NCBI RefSeq assembly: GCF_032854445.1
Contig: NC_088300.1
Location: 58,752,984-58,812,983, forward strand
Length of the DNA: 60,000 nt
Direction of reading: 5' to 3'
Source: Liolophura sinensis
Taxonomy: Eukaryota; Mollusca; Polyplacophora; Chitonida; Chitonidae
The position numbers and the translations under genes are program-made. Each line of letters begins with the position of its first letter. The stretch's first letter is position 1. This document shows positions 57,101-60,000 of this stretch, piece after piece. A model generated the notes under the pieces. The model had not been told where the DNA came from, ran no database searches, and worked only from the letters and a program-made list of their open reading frames with translations.

Positions 57101-59699
57101 GTTTTTACATTTTTCTGCAGTACTATTTTGTGAATGATACCCTATGTATACTAACATTAATTAGACTGTTTCTTTGGATCCTCTTATTGTTTGATCCATG
57201 TAATATTTGCAGATGCCTCACTCATTATGTCCCGCGGTGAGTCCTCATTCCTTCATACTTTTGTCCATCTAAATGTTCTCCTGTGATTGGATGCCCTTTG
57301 ACCTCTTTTTGCACCCCATTTTATTCCTACTTTAGCCTGTACATCTGTTTCTCACTGTGAAGACCCAGTCGCAGTACTCAAAAGCCGATAGAAATCTACA
57401 GATCATTACAGTTTTCAAATGAAAAGTAAAAATTAACATATCTTCTACGTAGACGGTAGTTGTATCACTTGTTAACTGGAGTTTTGTTGGTGCCATGTAT
57501 TATCAGAAGATTAGACTTTTTCTTATCCAGTCGGTGTGTTTTACAGTCTGCACATTGTCACTGTATATACAGGTAGACCAACTTGCTGAAAATCACCTTT
57601 ATCTCATTGATGCCATACAGGTCATTTCGTCAAAAGATTTCATTTCTCCAAAAAAAAGTACAAGAATGTACTCCAACTGAGGGTAGAATTTAAACTTCAG
57701 GCACTTAAATTTCAACATTACTGAACAATTCTAAAACATACATGACATCATTTGCAATCTCAAATGGGGTTTCTAAGCTGCAAACTTTGGTCTATTTAAT
57801 AGAAAATCTGTGGAAATGGTCTTAGTTTAAGGAGTTTTGGGTAACCTATTTTTTCCTGGCTGATATTTTGGTTATTGAATTTATCTAACTTTTCCTCCGT
57901 CTCGCTCTTGAGAATGAATAGAATGCTGAAGAGCTTTGGTTACATGGACCCTGTTCCCCATCCTGTGGTTATCATCTGTACAGCATGCCATTTCCAGCTC
58001 ATGAATGCATGCATTCAAGTGGTCTGTTAAAACAATTAATATAATTTGAGAAGTTTTTTCTAAAATATAGCTGATATTTTTGGGGGTTTTTTTTTGTTTG
58101 TATAATCAGCACAAATATATGCTGGGGAAAACTTGTTTCAGACGTGCTTAAAGAAGAAAATTTATATGTTTATATAGTTTAGAAAAACTAAGGTGTTGAT
58201 GGCGTATGTATTGTTTCATCACATTGTACAGTTCTGTCCGAACATATCCACCTTGGTTACATTAACAGATATATATATATTGTGAATACAAAACATCATC
58301 CCATCCATCCTGGTGGTGTCATATTGTCTGGTAATTTGGTGTCTTGTCCCCCTATAAGTGGTTTCTTCATATCAAGGGGTTTTGGTCTAGCGCTGTTGTG
58401 CTCGTCTGTGAAATCCCCGCCAGTGTTGCTGCTCAGTTGACAGTCAGTCAGTGGTGTACTGCATGGTTGTCCACTTCCCCATCATCTGTTACCAAAAAAA
58501 AAAAAAAATGATGTTTACTTGTATACTAGCTATCATGAGCAAAAGCTACCATTGGATTGGAGTAGAGGACAAGGGTAGAAGATTCATGCAGATTTTTTGG
58601 ATTATTTGTGTTCTGATTATAATGTTTTATTATAAAACCATATAGGGGCCTATGTGGCAGAGTGGTTAGTGTGCTAGCAGCTAGTGAGTTCAGATTCAGC
58701 TGTTGGTTTCCTCCCACCTTAAATTGGCCCAAAGCACACAACACCAATGAAATAAATCAATAAATAAAACCATATATGTCATTTCTTGGAAAAGATTAAA
58801 TACCATTTGGAATTATATTAAATGCTTAATTTTCTTTTCAGATTGTGAAAATTATTTATTTTGATTTCAGGATTGCAAGTTCTGTGATAAGCTACAAAAT
58901 ATAAAAACTTCTCAGCTGTATACATTTCTTTTTTTTCAGTTTTGTCTATTTGCCTTTGTTTAAAACTTTATTGTACCTGGCTTGCCTTCTTCTTCATCAG
59001 GTGGAGAGCGCAAGAGTTGGCACCGTTATGCTGACAACCTGGGCTCACGCAACCATTGGGTGCAGCAACTCTTCTCAGTGTTTAAGGAAGATGTCCGATT
59101 GTCAAAAGAAACTTGTTCCTTGAAAACACAGCAAAGTGTGGATTTGCAGGCACAACATCAAAGGCAAGGATCTCCATCATTTTCTGATGCCGATGGCCAC
59201 GGTTCTGGCAAGACTCTTCAGAAGACTGATAGCAAAACTTTGTTAGCTCCTCCACCAGGTCATGGACATAGATCCAGGGCAGAGAGCGGAGGACAGAGGG
59301 CAGAGGTGAAAGGTCACAGAGCAGAGCAAGGGGGTCATAGGGGACACCAAGATCAAAAACCAGAGGACAAAGGTCACAGAGTTGAACAAGGAATTCACAA
59401 AGAGCAGCAAGGTCATAGACCAGAAAGTGGAGGTCAAAAGTCTCAATCTGCACCCGGTTATGATGATCAGAGGATGTACAGTGGTCGCAACCAGAAACAA
59501 ACTAAACTGTTGGAAAGCTGTTTTGTGCTAAAAGTTGAGGAGTTCACAATCTTTCAGGTGTCTATGCCTAACAACCGAAAGGGCACGGTGAAGAAGTTTC
59601 TGTGTTCAGACAAGAAGCAGTTGCACCTACCTCCTGAGATGTCTGTGGTACAGCTGGAGTTCACTGAATACTTTTTCACAGAGGGCATTGATTACCCAG
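6156..59699 (+). CDS. Bridge-like lipid transfer protein 3 family (UHRF1BP1/UHRF1BP1L), N-terminal part
   Basis: Ten coding exons (6156-6199, 8066-8228, 32036-32074, 43711-43793, 44652-44760, 47434-47674, 49149-49312, 50129-50304, 50698-50786, 59001-59699) give about 603 residues. They align along the whole stretch with human UHRF1BP1 (BLTP3A) and UHRF1BP1L (BLTP3B, SHIP164). Matching blocks are ILKHLSKFTKNLSPDKINLS, LKGEGELSNLELDE, NQSKIRITLKKKL, LLDDLLWVLTDTQLKAA, GGAMQIT and LEFTEYFFTEG. The N-terminus is the chorein domain of the VPS13/ATG2/BLTP repeating-beta-groove lipid channels, which move phospholipids between membranes. The vertebrate members act on endosomes and lysosomes. Human proteins are about 1,440-1,460 residues, so some 60% lies right of the window. 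Exons 8 and 9 each contain a single-base frame break that must be ignored to read through. An orthologue ancestral to both vertebrate paralogues is likely, so I give no symbol. Confidence 0.93.
6690..6920 (-). repeat. SINE-A copy (minus orientation)
   Basis: It starts with a TTTATTTATTTATTTGATTG tail, then GTACTCAAGAATATTTCACT, GGAGGAAACCGGGCAGAGCC and a B-box-like stretch GACTTGAACTCACAGC. The tRNA-like head is truncated. Confidence 0.85.
7173..7312 (+). repeat. SINE-A copy, 5' truncated
   Basis: It runs from GCTCATGCTGGCTTCC through CGTGGGTTTCCTCC to a CAAATAAATAAAT tail. The head and the GAGTATGGCG segment are missing or deleted. Confidence 0.8.
7795..7860 (+). repeat. SINE-A 3' end fragment
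   Basis: AAATTCTTGAGTATGGCATT followed by AAACAGCAATCAAGTAAA matches the 3' end of SINE-A with several substitutions. Confidence 0.6.
8066..8228 (+). CDS. BLTP3-family exon 2 (chorein domain core)
   Basis: 163 bp between acceptor TTTTTAAG and donor GTAAGA. It encodes FTKNLSPDKINLSTLKGEGE followed by LSNLELDESVLTELLELPTW and LKLTKAVCNRVSIK. The L-S-x-x-x-x-K-G-E-G-x-L-x-x-L-E-L pattern is the diagnostic chorein signature of VPS13-like lipid transporters. It ends in phase 0. Confidence 0.96.
10241..10503 (+). repeat. SINE-A, full-length tRNA-derived copy
   Basis: The head GGGCCTCTGTGGCCAAGTGG continues GTTAGC (A box), followed by a B-box-like GAGCTCAAGTCC. Then come GCTCATGCTGGCTTC, CCTGCAGATGGCCGTGGGTT, AACACCAATCAAATAAAT and an AT-rich tail. 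This is the clearest full-length copy and defines the family here. Confidence 0.88.
11576..11650 (+). repeat. Short tandem repeat, about 33 bp, 2-3 copies
   Basis: TAAGTGCTATGTTATCACTG recurs with GATGGTTGTAAGTGC between copies. The array is short and imperfect. Confidence 0.6.
11845..12010 (+). repeat. Minisatellite, about 46 bp, four copies
   Basis: Units of TTCATGTACATGTTATTGTA followed by CAGGTGCAATTTCTA(G/A)TTA are repeated about four times. The units themselves carry the ACATGTAC palindrome that is abundant across the window. Confidence 0.8.
12621..12938 (+). repeat. 51-bp minisatellite, six copies
   Basis: TACCTTCAGCTGTTTGGACA recurs at 51-52 bp spacing (12632, 12684, 12735, 12786, 12837, 12888). 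As 51 is a multiple of three and no unit contains a stop in several frames, open frames of 77-107 codons appear on both strands (17-residue repeats). They have no initiation context or homology and are best read as a by-product of the period. Confidence 0.9.
15341..15603 (-). repeat. SINE-A, near full-length (minus orientation)
   Basis: It runs from a TTTATTTATTCATTTGATTG tail through CACCGTCCTCAAGAATATTT and GAAACCGGGCAGAGCCCTGG to the tRNA-like head (TGACAACCAACTAGGCCACA). A C-rich tract directly follows (15596-15624). Confidence 0.85.
16636..16720 (-). repeat. Degraded SINE-A fragment
   Basis: TTATGGAGGAAACCGGAGTG and CCCGGGAAAAACCGCTGACC match the SINE-A body in reverse orientation. A plus-orientation copy follows within 100 bases. 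Confidence 0.5.
16798..16968 (+). repeat. SINE-A copy, 5' truncated
   Basis: It runs from GCATGCTGGCTTCCTTTCCG through CAACCTGCGGATGGTTGTGG and GAGTATGGCGTAAAACACC to a CAAATAAATAAATAAAT tail. It lacks the tRNA-like head. Confidence 0.87.
18300..18365 (+). repeat. Short GTTGATCAGTGAG tandem repeat
   Basis: Four imperfect copies of TTGTTGATCAGTGAGG of 14-19 bp lie in a row. The palindromic TGATCA core recurs in each. Confidence 0.65.
18645..18805 (+). repeat. SINE-B copy with tRNA-like head
   Basis: CAGTGGCCTAATGTTTAGAG resembles an A box and TTTGATCAAACCTGG a B box. CCTCGCTTTGCTGCGTGCCA corresponds to the body segment of the copy at 5100. The GACGTTAAACC end is missing. Confidence 0.65.
19098..19122 (+). 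repeat. SINE-A 3' tail fragment
   Basis: GTAAAACACCAATCAAATAA is the terminal part of SINE-A without its body. Confidence 0.5.
20165..20417 (+). repeat. SINE-A, near full-length copy
   Basis: It has a diverged tRNA-like head (GGCGTAGTGGGTAGGGTGC), then GGCTCATGCTGGCTTCCGCT, CAACCTGCAGATGGTCATGG, GAGTATGGCGTAAAATACC and AATCAAACAAAAAC. Confidence 0.83.
20690..20805 (+). repeat. SINE-B 3' half (diverged)
   Basis: GTGAGGCAGCAGTGTAAATA and TGCTGAAAGCGACGTTAATC correspond to GTGAAGCAGCACTAGATAAA and TGTTAAGCGCGACGTTAAAC of the copy at 5100. No CACTCACTC tail remains. Confidence 0.55.
20812..21066 (+). repeat. Degenerate minisatellite, about 35-40 bp
   Basis: GATTGTTTGTCTTTATGACA plus TCCTGGCATTG recurs about seven times with varying length. 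It directly follows the SINE-B fragment. Confidence 0.7.
21338..21496. mobile_element. MITE-like element, GGCATTC family, copy 2
   Basis: The left end AAGGCATTCACATATTCACA and the right end GTGAATGCCTT are inverted. The left arm contains TATGGTGGGCTTTA, as in the copy at 3442-3710. The right arm is shortened. Confidence 0.55.
22455..22575. repeat. Dispersed repeat shared with 3712-3835
   Basis: It contains AAATGAAAGTATTTTTATGC, GTTGTCTGTATGATGAACC and CTTTTACTTTAAA in the same order as the copy in SSBP1 intron 1. Confidence 0.6.
23425..23635 (+). repeat. SINE-A copy with internal deletion
   Basis: It has the head GGGGCCTCCATGGTTAG, a B-box-like GTTCGTGTCCAAC, then CACCATAATGCTGGCCTCTG and ACACCTATCAAATAAATCAA. 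The CCTGCAGATGG segment is deleted. Confidence 0.78.
24728..25069 (+). repeat. Two adjacent SINE-A copies
   Basis: A diverged copy ends with GGCGTCAAACACCAATCACT near 24880. A second begins with GGCTCATGTTGGCTTCCTCT and ends CACCAATCAAATAAGTAAAT. Both lack complete heads. A tandem insertion or a partial duplication would explain it. Confidence 0.72.
25915..27400 (+). repeat. 21-bp minisatellite with higher-order repeat
   Basis: The unit GATCAGTCCTCATGTCTGTA(T) is repeated about seventy times with variants (CAGTCCCCATG, AATCTGTATGATCATC). A ~175-bp block of variant units at 26191 recurs at 26677, a 486-bp higher-order period. The unit length is 7 codons, so stop-free frames of up to 122 codons appear on both strands (MISPHVC on plus, TDMRTDH on minus). 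These are not credible genes. Variants are more diverged at the left edge (25915-26160). Confidence 0.92.
27853..27882 (-). repeat. SINE-B 3' tail fragment
   Basis: GAGTGAGTGAGTGCTTGGGG followed by TTAGGGTT is the reverse complement of the GTTAAACCCCAAGCACTCAC end of SINE-B. Confidence 0.5.
29540..30210 (+). repeat. Complex minisatellite with ~46-bp and longer units
   Basis: CACTGGTGACCACATGGCTT followed by ATAGTCTCTCTGACCTGCTG recurs. It is interleaved with a longer segment containing CCTGTATCTATTGACTGTGT and CAGTGAGGAGGTGACCAGCC. The order of short and long units suggests higher-order amplification. Units are more diverged at the left. Confidence 0.85.
32036..32074 (+). CDS. BLTP3-family micro-exon 3
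   Basis: 39 bp between acceptor TTGTTTCAG and donor GTAAGTA, encoding IQWTKLKSQPIWL. It matches the human IPWTKLKTHPICL segment. This phase-0 micro-exon is flanked by introns of 23.8 and 11.6 kb and would be missed by ORF-based calling. Confidence 0.93.
32318..32518 (-). pseudogene. Pipsqueak-type (pogo superfamily) transposase N-terminal fragment
   Basis: The minus-strand frame begins MVRNYVRKIKRQTWNEQSME and continues KGLRQVSISYGVPVATLQGR. The MVRNY-x-RKT-x-R-x-x-W-x-E-x-x-M start and the YGVP-x-x-TL helix-turn-helix pattern are typical of psq/HTH domains in pogo-like and jerky-like transposases. About ten residues between RQV and SYGVP are missing compared with the usual spacing, and the frame degenerates after about 45 residues. 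No catalytic domain follows. Confidence 0.65.
33500..33828. mobile_element. MITE with near-perfect terminal inverted repeats
   Basis: 33506-33529 and 33799-33822 are inverted repeats with 23 of 24 matches (motif GTATTCTGTAAGACGG), and GGAT lies at each outer edge in inverted form. The 329-bp interior has no coding capacity. The low arm divergence indicates recent insertion. No clear target duplication was identified, so the superfamily is unknown. Confidence 0.78.
38955..39368 (-). repeat. Third SINE type (SINE-C), minus orientation
   Basis: It begins with TTTATTTATTTGGTTCGTGC and ends with TTAACCACTCAGCCATGACT, the reverse of a tRNA-like A box (GGCTGAGTGGTTAA). GGAATGAACCATCATC nearby is a reversed B-box-like GGTTCATTCC. 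The body differs from SINE-A and SINE-B. Confidence 0.6.
41932..41992 (+). repeat. TTTTTTGCTAGG tandem repeat
   Basis: Five imperfect copies of TTTTTTGCTAGG of 12-15 bp lie in a row. Confidence 0.75.
43531..43710 (+). repeat. ~49-bp repeats ending at the exon 4 acceptor
   Basis: TTATGTTTCTACTGCCTGTG followed by CTAACAATGTTGCC recurs about three times, with partial units. The last partial unit ends at the functional AATGTTGCAG acceptor. One unit contains CTGTATTCAG, an acceptor-like site. Confidence 0.65.
43711..43793 (+). CDS. BLTP3-family exon 4
   Basis: 83 bp between acceptor AATGTTGCAG and donor GTAGGC. It encodes LLDEVLLEVETCETPRPYNS and PSEQASY, then two bases of an arginine codon. It matches human LDKVIMEMSTCEEPR. 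The phase-2 end agrees with the next exon. Confidence 0.93.
43794..47433 (+). other. BLTP3-family introns 4 and 5 (around exon 5)
   Basis: Apart from exon 5 (44652-44760), the stretch holds unique sequence and a T-tract (46686-46711). I saw no repeat family or gene. The part 44980-45600 is slightly G+C-richer. Confidence 0.6.
44652..44760 (+). CDS. BLTP3-family exon 5
   Basis: 109 bp between acceptor TTTGTCAG and donor GTGAGT. It encodes SGGKYGFSDKVIDGMSVAIN followed by SVNVNFRSKTFAASLQ. It matches human YGFAEKVVEGISVSVNSI. Alternating hydrophobic residues fit the beta strands of the lipid groove. Confidence 0.95.
47434..47674 (+). CDS. BLTP3-family exon 6
   Basis: 241 bp from acceptor TTTTACAG to a weak donor GTCAGA. 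It begins LSRVQVYSVNPNWQKVTDLR and ends with RLIANQSKIRITLKKKLH plus one base. It matches human YSVNAHWE, TRIQDPQRGEVLTFKEINWQ and LITNQSKIRVTLKRRL. The donor was chosen because only this phase-1 end joins correctly to exon 7 (H-D-C-S-V-V); reading on would give GQIYE and a stop. Confidence 0.92.
48040..49203 (+). repeat. Exon-derived 64-bp tandem array with decoy splice acceptors
   Basis: Copies of the exon 7 acceptor plus its first ~50 coding bases lie head-to-tail, the true exon being the last copy. Copy starts directly after an AG fall at 48705, 48776, 48829, 48893, 48957, 49021, 49085 and 49149, so the last six are exactly 64 bp apart. Each carries (T)TTCAG or TTTTAG, then ATTGTAGTGTGGTGTCGTTC and GATCTTTCTGTTGGATGATC. 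Upstream of 48700 the copies decay progressively to about 48040. Reading any decoy through gives a TAG in the next unit. Confidence 0.9.
49149..49312 (+). CDS. BLTP3-family exon 7
   Basis: 164 bp between acceptor GTTTCAG and donor GTACTT. It encodes CSVVSSRVIFLLDDLLWVLT then DTQLKAAILYSRSLQEAIEK and a lysine-rich end. It matches human DCNVIATKLVLILDDLLWVLTDSQLKA. The first ~50 bases and the acceptor are tandemly duplicated many times directly upstream, so the true acceptor is the last of a series at 64-bp spacing. It was picked because only this copy continues into VLTDTQLKAA. Confidence 0.94.
49313..50128 (+). other. BLTP3-family intron 7
   Basis: 0.8 kb of AT-rich unique sequence, with no repeat or gene recognised. 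Confidence 0.7.
50129..50304 (+). CDS. BLTP3-family exon 8, with an apparent one-base insertion
   Basis: 176 bp between acceptor TTTCTCAG and donor GTAAGG. In the entering frame it reads KQGHIGPTADQLRHQLRQQQ, then STPATPIARFFAKYDVISTS and YHLDI. The homologous continuation SRIDLHLCDDTVPG (human SHLDLHICDD) is in the next frame, from 50265. Without correction the reading frame ends at TGA 50288-50290. Removing one of the two A bases at 50264-50265 restores the family sequence without gap. The gap-free human match makes an assembly error likely, but a real lesion is possible. Confidence 0.85.
50305..50697 (+). other. BLTP3-family intron 8 with SINE-A remnant
   Basis: At 393 bp this is the shortest intron. 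ACATAAGTGAAATATTAGAG and TAAAAACCTGTCAAATATG (50355-50403) match the 3' end of SINE-A with several changes, followed by a short AT run. Confidence 0.6.
50698..50786 (+). CDS. BLTP3-family exon 9, with an apparent one-base deletion
   Basis: 89 bp between acceptor CCCCGCAG and donor GTAAGT. It encodes GESYKRAVEGGAMQITLQN, then the frame breaks near 50752-50753. The homologous LSLDYYPYHPAG (human LTIDYYPYHKAG) continues in another frame, while the original frame stops at TAG 50760-50762. One missing base, probably a C in the AAC-TGT context, would repair it. The phase-1 end joins to exon 10. Confidence 0.85.
53411..54720 (+). repeat. 66-bp minisatellite, open on both strands
   Basis: About eleven nearly identical 66-bp units (53411-54115; core ACTTGGTTCTTTTCTATCCA then GGATCACTAATG) are followed by about nine increasingly diverged units to 54720. 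Since 66 is 22 codons, the core is stop-free over 230-240 codons on both strands (LGSFLSRITNVSFTDLKAVP on plus). No start context, splice connection or homology supports a protein. Each unit includes a polypyrimidine-CAG that looks like a 3' splice site. Confidence 0.9.
58645..58768 (+). repeat. SINE-A copy with large internal deletion
   Basis: It has the head GGGGCCTATGTGGCAGAGTG with GTTAGTGTGC (A box), then a jump to TTGGTTTCCTCCCACC and the end AACACCAATGAAATAAATC. Head and tail are kept while the middle is missing. Confidence 0.78.
59001..59699 (+). CDS. BLTP3-family exon 10 with low-complexity insert
   Basis: 699 bp between acceptor TTCATCAG and donor GTAAAA, open throughout. The start GERKSWHRYADNLGSRNHWV follows the human YHKAG...HWMYFSDATKTKNGW region, and the end (SCFVLKVEEFTIFQVSMP ... 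PPEMSVVQLEFTEYFFTEG) matches the family block MSAVYIEFTEYYYPDGKDFP. Between them lies a hydrophilic stretch at about residues 455-520, made of degenerate GHRAEQGG / GHRPESGG repeats rich in G, H, Q, E and R and predicted to be disordered. The next exon is outside the window. Confidence 0.92.
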
Positions 59700-60000
59700 G
59701 TAAAAGCTTAGACTAGAGATGTAGCTGCTACTAGTAACACATAAATGTATATACATCCTCCAACAACCAGTTTAGCTTAAACAAGGGTTAAGAATTAATA
59801 GAAATGTGCCTTGTGAAAAATTTCCTAGTTAGGTGCCTGTAATTTTTTCAAATTTAAACACTGGATCTCACTAACAAGCCAACAAAGTTAATTTCAAAAA
59901 AGTTGCATTCTGTATGCAGGTCAAAGACCCGAGGTAATTTGTGATTGCATTGTTGAGTTTGTGATAACTAGAATATCGCCACCATTGTTTAGTTGTGTCC

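Larger units (their letters stand above)
50787..59000 (+). other. BLTP3-family intron 9 (8.2 kb)
   Basis: It contains a short TTTGTACTGCTAT repeat (52088-52165), the 66-bp array, a poly-A run (58494-58508) and a truncated SINE-A. The stretches 50800-52050, 52400-53380 and 54750-58640 show no gene or repeat that I recognise. 54780-55400 and 55950-56100 are somewhat G+C-richer. Confidence 0.75.

Overview
This is an animal nuclear window that holds most of one large, intron-rich gene and part of a second, divergently transcribed one. The genes have short exons, GT-AG introns of up to about 24 kb, tRNA-derived SINEs, MITE-like elements, pogo/Tigger debris, many minisatellites and dozens of short ACATGTAC-type palindromes. 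The SINE families (one ending in GAGTATGGCGTAAAACACC plus an AAATAAAT tail, another ending in GCGACGTTAAACCCC plus CACTCACTCATTC) look like those of molluscs. A marine lophotrochozoan, probably a bivalve or gastropod, is my best guess; this is inference.

Layout. Positions 1-4449 on the minus strand hold the 5' part of the mitochondrial single-stranded DNA-binding protein gene (SSBP1 family). Four coding exons in consistent splice phases give about 106 residues; the 3' end lies beyond position 1. Positions 4450-6155 are the shared upstream region, with ETS-like ACTTCCGG motifs on both sides, a CACGTG E-box and one inserted SINE. From 6156 to the right edge the plus strand carries the N-terminal 40% or so (about 603 residues, ten coding exons) of a bridge-like lipid transfer protein of the UHRF1BP1/UHRF1BP1L (BLTP3, SHIP164) family. 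Introns 2 (23.8 kb), 3 (11.6 kb) and 9 (8.2 kb) make up most of the window.

Within the introns are a 51-bp array (12.6-12.9 kb), a large 21-bp array with higher-order structure (25.9-27.4 kb), an array at 29.5-30.2 kb, a 66-bp array (53.4-54.7 kb), at least a dozen SINE copies, three TIR-bounded MITE-like elements, and two fragments with pogo/Tigger/pipsqueak-type transposase N-termini.

The most notable signal is in intron 6. A 64-bp tandem array directly upstream of BLTP3 exon 7 is made of copies of the exon's own acceptor and first ~50 coding bases, so several well-formed decoy 3' splice sites precede the true one at exact 64-bp spacing, while older copies decay upstream. The other notable point is a pair of opposite single-base frame breaks in exons 8 and 9 of the same gene: either assembly errors or real lesions.
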